Shown here: positions 49,388 through 58,302 of the stretch, in pieces
Position numbering within the stretch: the stretch's first letter is position 1
Layout: each line of letters starts with the position of its first letter
Source of the DNA: Halobacillus naozhouensis
Lineage (GTDB): Bacteria > Bacillota > Bacilli > Bacillales > Halobacillaceae
Reading direction: 5' to 3'
NCBI RefSeq assembly: GCF_029714185.1
Contig: NZ_CP121671.1
Span: 744,001-808,000, forward strand
DNA: 64,000 nucleotides
Program-made: the position numbers and the translations under genes
Notes under the pieces: model-generated
What the model was told of the DNA's origin: nothing
Databases searched by the model: none
Seen by the model: the letters and a program-made list of their open reading frames with translations, nothing else

Positions 49388-52300
49388 TTGAAATCAATTA
49401 ACACCATGGAGAAAGCTAAGAATTTTTTTGAATATATGCTTTCCTTGAATAAGCTTGTTGGGAAAGTAGTTAGAGATTACAAAGAATTTGATAAAAACTG
49501 GGACTTGAATGAACTTAATGATTTGGAAGGCTGTTATACCTTTGAAGATTGTCAGAAAGAGGAGCATGTTTTAGAGATACATAGACCGGTCATTAACGAA
49601 AGAGATGAAAAACCTCCAAAGCCAGACAAGTTAATCTCTCAGTGGATTAATTTTGATTATAACAATGAAACTAGCAATCCATCATATAAAGTTGAAAAAG
49701 TTGCTACAGATGATGATGGAAACCAAATTAAAGAAATATTTTCTGAAAACAGTAAGCGAAAGCAATCCTACCAGGCGTGGGTTGCTGAATGGAAGGAATG
49801 GGCGGCTAATTTAAAAGAGAAAAGAACTGTCTTGCGTCTTTATGAGGAGTACTTTGAGCTGATTTCTCGCTTTGAAAAAGAGGGAGAGGCTCTCGAATTT
49901 ATTTATGGAACTGGAATTTTCTGTTGGAAGCATCCAGATCCGAAAATTGGAACTATTCGTTCTCCACTTATTACAACAAAACTGGAACTGGAGCTTGATG
50001 CTGATAGAGGTATCATCACTGCCAATCAAGTCGATGAAACCATAAAGGTTGAAAATGAAATGTTCTCGGGCGTGCAACTTCCAAATATGGACCAAGTGAA
50101 TGAATTGACTTCTAGCATCCAAGCTAGCGGGATAACCGAAGACTTTTCGGACTTCTATACCCAATTCGTTAATTTAATAGATGCCAATGGGGAATACATA
50201 GCAGAACCTACTAATATCAAGCCACAAAAACATCCTACCATTTATGATTATTCTATTTTTTCTTTAAGAAGCAAAAATACAAGGGTATTACGAGAGGATT
50301 TAGAGCAAATAATCGAAGAAATTTCTTTAGGTGAAGAATTTGAGCTCTCTGAAACGGTTCTATCCATTTTGGGTGAAGAAAGTGACCTTGCAGAAGATAA
50401 CGTAGAAGAGACTGAAAAAGATAAATTAGATTCAATGGAGAAAAATCTATATTTTCCCCTAGAGTCTAATGAACAACAAAAAGAAATCGTTAATAGAGTT
50501 GAACATCATCATGGTGTCACTGTTCAAGGACCTCCAGGAACAGGGAAGACTCATACAATCGCGAATCTCGTATCACATTTTCTTTCTGAAGGGAAAAAGA
50601 TATTAATCACGAGTCAAAAGGAGAGTCCTTTAAAAGTATTAAAGAACAAGATACCTAAAGAAATTCGTGATTTATGTGTACCTGTACTTGGCGGAGGAAG
50701 AGAATCCTTGCAAGAAATTGAGCAATCTATTCGTACCATTAGTGAAAAGCTAGGAGAAGTAGATGTTCAAAAGCTTGAAAGAGTGATTGAGAGAAATAAG
50801 GATAATTTAGATCGAAGCAAGCGAAATGAATCAAAGTTAAAAAGCCAAATCAAAGAATATGCCGAAAAAGAGGGTACTTCCATTCAATATAAAGGAGAAA
50901 GATTATATAAGTATGATGTAGCTAAACGTCTTTCAGAATCTACTATTGATTACTTCTGGATCCAAGATGACGTGCCTCTAGACGGGAGATTTCCGTTGCA
51001 AGCTCCAGATTTTAAAGAAATGTGGGCTTTAAGGGGTGAGTTACATAAAGATGATTTATCTTTAGTTCTTAAGAAACTTCCAGTGGTAGATGAACAGATT
51101 AGGAATAGTGAATCGTTCTCCTCTTTCATGGACGGAGGAGAAAGTTTAGTTGATTCTAACGATATTGGAAGGAACATATTGGAAACCTATCAGCTTCCGA
51201 GTAATGAAACTGTACTTGAACCATTACTAGCGAGTATCAACGCAACAATCCATGTTTCAGAGATCTTAAGTGATAATGAATATCAAGCTGTTATTGAAGA
51301 CTTACGTGCGGGAGGCGGACGTGAGCAGCGTTGGCGGACATTAATTGAGGAAACAGAATTCGCGAAGCAAAAACTATTTGAATACTACAACCAACTTGTT
51401 ACTCATAAAGTAGATCTACCTCATAAAGATTTATCCGTTTTAAGAGAAGAATTAGAAATTGCGAAAGAACGCTTAAAGTCTGGCAAAAAGCCAAATTTCT
51501 TCTTTTTTATGCTTAAGGGGAAGTCATGCAAGTATTTGTTTGAAGAACCTGTGATTGATGGGAAGTCAGTCAACACGTTAGAGGATATTGTGCCGCTTGA
51601 AACCTACCTGAAATATGAAGAGCTTAAACAAGAAACCGCTCGTAAATTCAATGGAAATATGGAAGAGATAGGGCATTCCATCATAGAACTGAAAGAGAAA
51701 AGGTTCCCTTACCTTCTAGAGGATCGGTTAAATGAACTTAAATCAATCCAAGAGTCGATTGATGCAGTTATTTCATTCAAAGAGGAAGTTGCCGATTATA
51801 ACTTTGATGAACTAGATCCATACTCACCAAAAGATAATAAAAAGTTAAAAGCAGAGATGGAAACAGCCATTGAACACCTGAAGTACCGTAATTGGGACCA
51901 GGAGTTTTACAAGGAGCATAAACTTTTAAAAGAATTAAGTGACGAGGGAGAGATGCATCCGATTACGGAAGAGTTTACGGCTGCATTTGAGAGAAAGGAT
52001 CGTGCTAAATGGAGTGAACTTTTAACAAGTTTACAAACATTGCAAGAGAAACAAGTGAACGTAAAACAGTTTTATCAGTTGCTCGATCCATTAAAACGAT
52101 CCTTGCCTCTAACTAGAAAGTGGATCGAATTTTCAGTTGGAAAACGAATTGATTTTCCAGAAGAATACAAAGAAGCCTTTGAGCTTAAGAAGTTGCAAAC
52201 GTGGTTAGATGAAACAAAGGATATGAATGTTGCCTTTCTAAAAGGCCAAATAGAAGACGAGCATAAAGAACAAAGAAAACTCGTGCGCGAAATCGTAAGT

Positions 52301-53737
52301 GCGGCCACCTGGAAGAATCAAGTGCAATCTATAACAGCGAGGGAGAAGAGAGCACTGTCTGCATGGAAGTCTTATATTAAGCGGTTTGGCCAGGGAACAG
52401 GTAAGTATGCGCAGAACCATTTACAGGATGCTAGAGAAGAGATGAAAACGGCTCAAAGCGCGATCCCTGTATGGATTATGCCAGTCAACCAAGTGATTGA
52501 AAACTTTCCTGTTACCAATAATAAGTTTGATGTCATTATCTTCGATGAAAGTAGCCAATGCGATTTATTCTCCGTCAATGTATTAATGCGGGGAAATAAA
52601 GTGATTGTAGTGGGCGATGATGAACAAATTAGTCCTCAATCAATTGGAATCAATCAAGAGGACGTTTATGACCTCACAAGACGGTACATGACGGGCATCC
52701 CGAATGCAACTTTGTTTGATGGGAATATCTCGTTATATGAAATTGCTGAACAAACTTTCCCTAAAGAAGGAAAGTTAATGCTACGTGAACACTTCCGTTG
52801 TGTACCCGAGATTATCCAGTATTCCAATGACTTAAGCTACGGTGGGGAAATGATTCCTTTGCGATTGCCGTTAGAAGATGAAAAAATTGATCCACCCGTG
52901 CACGCTGTAAAAGTCGATGAAGGCTACAATGATGAGAGGAATAAAGACATTAACCTTCCAGAAGCGGAGGCCATCGTTGGTGACATCGCAGAAATGATCG
53001 AAGACCCTAAATTTAATGATCAAACGATTGGTGTCATAACCCTCCAAGGTCAGAAACAACATAGACTAATCGAGAATTTGATTCGTGAAAAAATTGGGGA
53101 CCGTGATTTTGTAAAACGTAAAATCATTTGCGGGAATCCTTACACCTTACAAGGGGATGAAAGAGATATAGTATTTCTATCCATGGTCGTAGCTCCTGAT
53201 CGGAATTTTAGAGCCTTAACAAAATCCTCTGATAAACAACGTTTTAATGTTGCGGCAAGTAGAGCCAAGAACCAGATGAGACTCTACCACTCCGTAGAAT
53301 TGGAACGGTTAAATCCAGATGATTTACGATATAAATTGTTGAGCTACTGTAAGAATCCAACACGTCTTAATGAACAAGTCGAAAACTTAGAAGAGAAGTG
53401 TGATTCTCCATTTGAAATTGACGTCCTTCGAATGATTTTAGCTAAAGGTTATAAAGTAACTCCGCAGGTACAAGTGGGCCGCTATCGAATCGACTTTGTG
53501 ATTGAAGGCTTACGTGACCGTTTAGCCGTTGAATGTGACGGGGAACGATGGCATGGTCCTGAGAAGTTTGAAGAGGATATGCAACGGCAAGAATCACTTG
53601 AACGTGCTGGTTGGAAGTTTTGGAGGGTCCGGGGAAGAGAATTTTATTTTGATCGGACAAAAGCAATGGAAAGTTTATGGGAACAATTGAATGAGATGGG
53701 GATTGAACCTGTTTATAATCATTCAGTTCCTAGTTGA
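49388..53737 (+). CDS. Large SF1 helicase with C-terminal PD-(D/E)xK/Vsr-like nuclease
   Basis: This 1449-residue probable defence protein starts at TTG 49388. Residues 1-340 are of unknown fold. Walker A GPPGTGKT is at 381-388, followed by a very long helical insertion with coiled-coil character (about 440-1010). Walker B/DEAD-like FDESSQ has Asp1053-Glu1054, then VVGDDEQISP, a REHFR block, GVITLQGQKQ and the late helicase motif FNVAASRAKNQ. The last 110 residues form a nuclease domain with Glu1343 (FEIDVLR), Asp1369 (RIDFVIEG), Glu1382/Asp1384 (AVECDG) and a WKFWRVRGREF tail, as in Vsr/MTES_1575-like restriction endonucleases. Single-gene helicase-nuclease anti-phage systems (for example Hhe) have this plan. 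Antiviral function is inferred. Confidence 0.85.
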   Translation: MKSINTMEKAKNFFEYMLSLNKLVGKVVRDYKEFDKNWDLNELNDLEGCYTFEDCQKEEHVLEIHRPVINERDEKPPKPDKLISQWINFDYNNETSNPSYKVEKVATDDDGNQIKEIFSENSKRKQSYQAWVAEWKEWAANLKEKRTVLRLYEEYFELISRFEKEGEALEFIYGTGIFCWKHPDPKIGTIRSPLITTKLELELDADRGIITANQVDETIKVENEMFSGVQLPNMDQVNELTSSIQASGITEDFSDFYTQFVNLIDANGEYIAEPTNIKPQKHPTIYDYSIFSLRSKNTRVLREDLEQIIEEISLGEEFELSETVLSILGEESDLAEDNVEETEKDKLDSMEKNLYFPLESNEQQKEIVNRVEHHHGVTVQGPPGTGKTHTIANLVSHFLSEGKKILITSQKESPLKVLKNKIPKEIRDLCVPVLGGGRESLQEIEQSIRTISEKLGEVDVQKLERVIERNKDNLDRSKRNESKLKSQIKEYAEKEGTSIQYKGERLYKYDVAKRLSESTIDYFWIQDDVPLDGRFPLQAPDFKEMWALRGELHKDDLSLVLKKLPVVDEQIRNSESFSSFMDGGESLVDSNDIGRNILETYQLPSNETVLEPLLASINATIHVSEILSDNEYQAVIEDLRAGGGREQRWRTLIEETEFAKQKLFEYYNQLVTHKVDLPHKDLSVLREELEIAKERLKSGKKPNFFFFMLKGKSCKYLFEEPVIDGKSVNTLEDIVPLETYLKYEELKQETARKFNGNMEEIGHSIIELKEKRFPYLLEDRLNELKSIQESIDAVISFKEEVADYNFDELDPYSPKDNKKLKAEMETAIEHLKYRNWDQEFYKEHKLLKELSDEGEMHPITEEFTAAFERKDRAKWSELLTSLQTLQEKQVNVKQFYQLLDPLKRSLPLTRKWIEFSVGKRIDFPEEYKEAFELKKLQTWLDETKDMNVAFLKGQIEDEHKEQRKLVREIVSAATWKNQVQSITAREKRALSAWKSYIKRFGQGTGKYAQNHLQDAREEMKTAQSAIPVWIMPVNQVIENFPVTNNKFDVIIFDESSQCDLFSVNVLMRGNKVIVVGDDEQISPQSIGINQEDVYDLTRRYMTGIPNATLFDGNISLYEIAEQTFPKEGKLMLREHFRCVPEIIQYSNDLSYGGEMIPLRLPLEDEKIDPPVHAVKVDEGYNDERNKDINLPEAEAIVGDIAEMIEDPKFNDQTIGVITLQGQKQHRLIENLIREKIGDRDFVKRKIICGNPYTLQGDERDIVFLSMVVAPDRNFRALTKSSDKQRFNVAASRAKNQMRLYHSVELERLNPDDLRYKLLSYCKNPTRLNEQVENLEEKCDSPFEIDVLRMILAKGYKVTPQVQVGRYRIDFVIEGLRDRLAVECDGERWHGPEKFEEDMQRQESLERAGWKFWRVRGREFYFDRTKAMESLWEQLNEMGIEPVYNHSVPS

Positions 53738-53901
53738 ATGTAAATTCTTAGTTTGACCTGGGCTTAGTCTCTAATAGATTAACGCGCCGCTAGTCAGGCA
53801 CCAAATCTATAATAGATTCTAACTTTCAAAAAGTTTACGATGTAAACAATAGAAGATTAACGAAGATTAAATACAGAAAAAAGATAGTATGGGGTGGTTT
53901 T

Positions 53902-55698
53902 TTGTCTAATTATCAAGTAAATAATACTTCAGTAAATGCACTGATCAGCTGGATTGAACAAGATATTGTAGCAATCCCTGAAATTCAGCGACCATTCGTT
54001 TGGAAACCTTCTAAAGTAAGGGATCTAATGGATTCATTATATAATGATTATCCTGTTGGTTACATTATTACATGGCAAAATCCTGATGCTCGTTTAAAAG
54101 ATGGGACAGTTTCCCACGGCAAAAAAATACTAATTGATGGCCAGCAACGTGTTACAGCTATCATGGCTGCGATCTCAGGTAAGGAAGTTGTAGATAACAA
54201 TTATAAGAAGAAGAAAATTAGGATTGCTTTTAACCCAATTGAACAAATTTTTGAGGTTGAAAACCCAGCAATTCGAAAAGATAAAAGGTGGATACCTGAT
54301 ATTTCTCAGGTATTCCAACAGGGGTTTGATACGTTCGATTTCATCAATGAATATTGTGAACGTAATCCAGAGATTAGTAAAAATGAGCTCAATGAGATTC
54401 TTCAGAAGCTCACTAGTGTAAGGTATAGTTCAATTGGGATAATTGAATTAGCCCATACATTAGATATTGAGGTAGTTACAGAAATTTTCATTCGAATTAA
54501 TTCTGCTGGGGTAAATTTGAGTCAGGCGGATTTTGCTATGTCAAAAGTATCTGTCAACGATTTGTACAATGGGCCAATCATCCGGAAAACTGTTGATTAC
54601 TTCTGTCACCTAATTAAAAGCCCAGCAATCTATGAAAATATCATTGAAAATGATTACGATTTTGCTGAAACTGATGAGATGAATAAGATAAAATGGTTAA
54701 AGAATTATAATACAAATATTTATGAGCCAAGCTACTCAGATCTTTTACGCGTTGCCTTTACATTTAAGTTTCTCCGTGGTCGTTTATCAAATTTGGTTAG
54801 TCTATTATCTGGACGTGACTTTGAAACGAGAGAGTATAAAGAAGAAATAATTGAGGATTCATTTACACAATTACATGATGGGGTACTGAAGTTTGCCAAC
54901 GAAACTAATTTTAAACGCTTTATAATGATTCTTAAGTCTGCCGGTATCGTTAATGCTAAAATAGTCCGTTCTCAAAATGCTTTAAACTTTGCATACACTC
55001 TGTTTTTATTACTTAGAGAGAAAGATGTAAATGATGCAACCATCAACAAAGTAGTAAGAAGATGGTTAGTAGCTTCTATTCTCACTGAACGTTATTCAGG
55101 TTCACCAGAATCTATGTTTGATTTTGATATTAAACGGTTTGACCAACATGATGATCCAATGGAATATGTGAAAAAAGTAGAAGCTGGAGAATTATCAGCG
55201 GCATATTGGGAGAACATTTTACCTGCCAACCTAAATACATCTGTTACTAGTAGTCCTTATTTTAATCTATATGTCATGTCTCAAATTTATAATAAAGACT
55301 ATGCCTTCTTATCTAAATCTATTACGGTGCAGCAACTTATTGAAGAACGTGGTGACGTCCATCATGTGTTTCCAAAGAAATACTTACAGGCAAATGGGTT
55401 TAATAATAGAAGGCAGTACAATCAGATCGCAAACTATGCTTATACTGAACAAGCTGTTAATTTAGCCATTAAGGCACAATCCCCAAAAGATTATATGGAG
55501 AAAGTTAAACAACAGGTAAATGGAGATGCTCTTCACATGGGGGAAATAAATAATATGGAGTCTTTAAGGGAGAACCTTGAGATGAACTGTATCCCTGAGT
55601 CTATATTTGATCTTGCATCCAATGACTATAATGAGTTTCTAGAGGAGAGAAGGGAATTAATAGCCAATAAAATTCGTGAATATTATAAAAAGCTTTGA
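53902..55698 (+). CDS. DUF262 plus HNH-type protein, GmrSD-like
   Basis: This 598-residue protein starts at TTG 53902 after GGGGTGG. The N-terminal DUF262 domain shows IPEIQRPFVWKPSKVRDLMDSLYNDYPVGYI and the nucleotide-pocket motif IDGQQR at 78-83. A middle helical region follows. Near 480-530, VHHVFPKKYLQ (His487, His488) with an Asn-containing NRRQYNQIANYAYTEQAVNL resembles the DUF1524/HNH nuclease of GmrSD-type type IV restriction enzymes. Fusion of both activities suggests restriction of modified or foreign DNA. It lies 164 bp after the helicase-nuclease, in the same direction, with lower GC content. Whether the two act together is unknown. Confidence 0.85.
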   Translation: MSNYQVNNTSVNALISWIEQDIVAIPEIQRPFVWKPSKVRDLMDSLYNDYPVGYIITWQNPDARLKDGTVSHGKKILIDGQQRVTAIMAAISGKEVVDNNYKKKKIRIAFNPIEQIFEVENPAIRKDKRWIPDISQVFQQGFDTFDFINEYCERNPEISKNELNEILQKLTSVRYSSIGIIELAHTLDIEVVTEIFIRINSAGVNLSQADFAMSKVSVNDLYNGPIIRKTVDYFCHLIKSPAIYENIIENDYDFAETDEMNKIKWLKNYNTNIYEPSYSDLLRVAFTFKFLRGRLSNLVSLLSGRDFETREYKEEIIEDSFTQLHDGVLKFANETNFKRFIMILKSAGIVNAKIVRSQNALNFAYTLFLLLREKDVNDATINKVVRRWLVASILTERYSGSPESMFDFDIKRFDQHDDPMEYVKKVEAGELSAAYWENILPANLNTSVTSSPYFNLYVMSQIYNKDYAFLSKSITVQQLIEERGDVHHVFPKKYLQANGFNNRRQYNQIANYAYTEQAVNLAIKAQSPKDYMEKVKQQVNGDALHMGEINNMESLRENLEMNCIPESIFDLASNDYNEFLEERRELIANKIREYYKKL

Positions 55699-55700
55699 TA

Positions 55701-55735
55701 AAAATGTCTGGCTCACATAGGGTCAGACATTTTTA
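55701..55735 (+). terminator. Terminator of the DUF262 gene
   Basis: AAAATGTCTG (55701-55710) and CAGACATTTT (55724-55733) form a perfect 10-bp stem ending in TTTTTATAT. Confidence 0.85.
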
Positions 55736-55737
55736 TA

Positions 55738-55983
55738 TTGATTAGAAAGTTCTTAGCATGGATTAAAGATTTTCTTGTGGATTCCTTCAACCTAATTTCT
55801 CGTGTGGACCTTGTCAATGAACGTGTAGAAGTTAACACAAAGCGAAAGGTTCTCGGGCATGGCAAGGCCACTTATAATGGGATTATTTCTACAGACACTC
55901 GTGCGACCAAATATGTGGAAAAATGGTACGAGGATCCACGTTTTGAAACAGATGTATTGCCAAAGACGATTCGGAACGGCTGA
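55738..55983 (+). pseudogene. Unidentified gene fragment
   Basis: An 81-codon frame without a good start follows the terminator directly. The segments FLAWIKDFLVDSFNLISRVD and VEKWYEDPRFETDVLPKTI look protein-like, but no family was recognised. It ends exactly where homology to an SDR begins in another frame, so it is probably a remnant fused by deletion. It could be a chance frame. Confidence 0.3.
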
Positions 55984-56482
55984 TTTTTTAGTTAACAATG
56001 CTGCCATATGGCCAACTAGTTATGTTAAGGATATGAGCTTAACTGAATGGAATGAAACACTGGATATTAATCTGAGATCCGTCTTCTTAACGAGTCAAAC
56101 TTTTGCAAATCACTGTCTGAATGAAAACAAACGAGGAAAGATCCTAAATATAACATCGCAAGCAGCTTTTAATGGTTCGACTACTGGTCATGCCCATTAT
56201 GCGGCCAGCAAGTCAGGGATGATCGGTTTCTCGATATCATTAGCTCGTGAGCTCGCGAAGGATGGTATCAATGTCAATAACTTAGCTCTTGGAATTGTTG
56301 AAACGGATATGATTAAAGATAAGCTTGAAAAGAATCAAAATTATTATTTGAACCGTATTCCGTTAGGGCGAGTCGCTGAGCCAAGAGAAATTGCAGACAT
56401 TGCAAGTTTCCTTGTTTCAGAGAAAGCCAACTATATCACTGGCGCCACCCTTGATGCAACAGGTGGCATGTTGATGCGCTAA
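55979..56482 (+). pseudogene. SDR gene lacking its N-terminal Rossmann half
   Basis: SDR homology begins abruptly with ADFLVNNAAIWPTSY (the NNAG region) and runs through catalytic Ser in NITSQAAF, Tyr/Lys in YAASKSG, and the normal C-terminus ITGATLDATGG. The first 80 or so residues, including the TGxxxGIG cofactor site, are missing. The upstream 120 bases of this frame are an out-of-frame reading of the preceding fragment. Without the nucleotide fold it cannot be an active dehydrogenase. It is followed 27 bp later by an intact dehydrogenase gene, formerly its operon partner. Confidence 0.8.
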
Positions 56483-56509
56483 AACCAATGGTTAAGGAGT
56501 GGGTTTGTA

Positions 56510-57502
56510 ATGAAATGTTTGGCTATAGCTGATTTGTTTATTACAAAGGAAATGATGCAGCACGGGTTAACAAAACTAACTGAGGCAGGAATAGCGGTAA
56601 CGGTAAGAGAATGGAAACATGAAAATTTAGAGAAGTTACAACAAGATAATCTGGCTATAGAGCAGGGAGGCAGTGAGGTAATTGAGCTTCCCGATCATTT
56701 AATGAAGGACATTGATTCATTTGATCTAATCATTACACAGTTTGCACCAGTGAATAAAAAGGTAATAAGTGCCACTAGTAATCTCAAAGGAGTTGGTATT
56801 ATGCGAGGGGGGACGGAGAACATAAACGCATCATTTGCTGAAGAAAAAGGGATTACAGTCATAAATACACCAGGACGTAACGCTCGCAGTGTAGCAGAAT
56901 TCACAGTTGGATTAATTCTTGCCGAGGTACGGAACATTGCTCGTTCTCATGCAGCTCTGAAGCAAGGTGTGTGGCGCAAGGATTTTCCAAATGGAGACTT
57001 TGTACCGGAATTAGAAGGTCGAACAGTCGGTTTGATTGGATTTGGAAACATCGGTCAGCTGGTTGGGAAGTTTTTAAGCGTGTTTGGGGCAAAGATCATT
57101 TTCTACGATCCATATTATAACGGAGAGACCTCTTTTGATAATGTAGACTTAGAGAATCTTCTTAAGCAATCAGATATTGTATCCATGCATGGAAGGCTGA
57201 CAGAGGAGACGCGTAATATGATAAGGGCAGAGCATTTTAAAATGATGAAGAGCACTGCAATTATCGTCAACTCTGCACGTTCGGGACTGATTAAGGAAGA
57301 TGATTTGATTGAGGCTTTACAGAACAGGGAGATTATTGGAGCGGCTATAGATACCTTTGATCATGAACCTCTTGAAGAAGACAGCCCGTTTTTAAAGCTG
57401 GATAATATAACGCTGACGGCTCATATGGCAGGGAGTACACATGATTCTTTTAGGAATACACCGAATAAGTTGGCTCAGAGGATATTAGAGCATTTGGAAT
57501 GA
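56510..57502 (+). CDS. D-isomer-specific 2-hydroxyacid dehydrogenase
   Basis: This 330-residue NAD-dependent enzyme starts at ATG 56510 with AAGGAGTGGG upstream. The catalytic-domain start (MKCLAIADLFITKEMM) leads to a cofactor domain with GRTVGLIGFGNIGQLVGKFLSVFGAKIIFYDPY. The active-site Arg lies in VNSARSGLIKEDDL and the Glu/His pair in DTFDHEPLEEDSPFLKLDNITLTAHMAGST. It reduces a 2-keto acid or oxidises a D-2-hydroxy acid. The specific substrate is unknown. Its operon partner upstream is truncated. Confidence 0.9.
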   Translation: MKCLAIADLFITKEMMQHGLTKLTEAGIAVTVREWKHENLEKLQQDNLAIEQGGSEVIELPDHLMKDIDSFDLIITQFAPVNKKVISATSNLKGVGIMRGGTENINASFAEEKGITVINTPGRNARSVAEFTVGLILAEVRNIARSHAALKQGVWRKDFPNGDFVPELEGRTVGLIGFGNIGQLVGKFLSVFGAKIIFYDPYYNGETSFDNVDLENLLKQSDIVSMHGRLTEETRNMIRAEHFKMMKSTAIIVNSARSGLIKEDDLIEALQNREIIGAAIDTFDHEPLEEDSPFLKLDNITLTAHMAGSTHDSFRNTPNKLAQRILEHLE

Positions 57503-57616
57503 AATTTCAAACCTCCTTCTTAACATCTATTATTGATATGTGGTAATTACTAATCTAAATTACACGAATCCACAAGTATTGTAAGTAGCATTCATGTCAA
57601 ATTAGCGAAGGTATAT

Positions 57617-57655
57617 ATACAAACGTAAACGTTGATGTTTACGTTTGTATTTTTG
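57617..57655 (+). terminator. Terminator downstream of the hydroxyacid dehydrogenase
   Basis: ATACAAACGTAAAC (57617-57630) and GTTTACGTTTGTAT (57637-57650) form a perfect 14-bp stem followed by TTTTG. It is 115 bp after the stop codon. Confidence 0.85.
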
Positions 57656-57757
57656 CACGCACAATCCAGCATCCAGGTCAGCAAAGAAGACAGGATTATT
57701 TAAGCAACCTAACCTAGTTAACTAGTAAGTTTCAGAAAGATATCAAAAGGCAAAAAA

Positions 57758-57782
57758 ATCGCCACTCTAACGAGCGGCGAAT
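57758..57782 (-). terminator. Terminator of the 28-residue minus-strand gene
   Basis: TCGCC (57759-57763) pairs with GGCGA (57776-57780), with CTC/GAG extending the stem. On the minus strand it is followed by TTTTTTTG. It lies 48 bp after the small gene's stop and supports that gene being real. Confidence 0.75.
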
Positions 57783-57829
57783 AATTTAGTAGTCTGTTCA
57801 AGTGTTAAAGGAAATGACTTAAAACGGGT

Positions 57830-57916
57830 TTAAAAATTCAATGTGCGTTTTAGGATCGAAAACTTACGCTCAGATTTCTTCAGCGCATTTTTTGACCCAA
57901 ATAATAAGTTAAACAT
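57830..57916 (-). CDS. Small basic protein, 28 residues
   Basis: ATG at 57916 (minus strand) is preceded by AGGAGGGGCATCG, an excellent ribosome binding site. The product (MFNLLFGSKNALKKSERKFS followed by ILKRTLNF) is strongly basic and amphipathic. It has its own downstream terminator. The upstream region carries GTATACC-type operators shared with the neighbouring regulon. No family recognised; it could be a membrane-associated regulator, or a leader peptide. Confidence 0.6.
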   Translation of the reverse strand: MFNLLFGSKNALKKSERKFSILKRTLNF

Positions 57917-58302
57917 CGATGCCCCTCCTGTTGGTACATGATATTTTATTTCCTCAATGGTATTATAGCCTAGAACACCAAAAAGGTCAACACAAATTGT
58001 ATACCAAATACCATATAAGAGGCTTTAAATCTCTGAAAATACCCTATAATAATTAATGAACTCTCATTTGGTATACCAAATGAGAGTTCATTAATTATGG
58101 AAAACACACTAAAATACTTATATAACAAGTGTTAAAGCTAATATTCACAATGAAATGAGCAGTCAGGCAAGTAGTCAATTATCTTAGTTTACTCTAAAAT
58201 TATAAAATATTGTATACCATATGATGGATTTTCTTGATTTAATAGTATAGAATGATAGTTAATTCAGTTCCATAATCTATTATTCGAATGAATGGTGATG
58301 CT
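57917..58302. promoter_or_regulatory. Operator-rich divergent region with 50-bp perfect palindrome
   Basis: There is no gene. ATTGTATACCAAAT (57996-58009) and ATTGTATACCATAT (58209-58222) are GntR-type palindromic sites. 58049-58098 is a perfect 50-bp inverted repeat with no loop, centred on GGTATACC (58070-58077) with inner arms CTCATTTGGTATACCAAATGAG-like (split here at the centre). It can form a cruciform or act as a terminator-like hairpin, but it has no U-run. It lies between the small minus-strand gene and the transporter gene. Confidence 0.8.
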
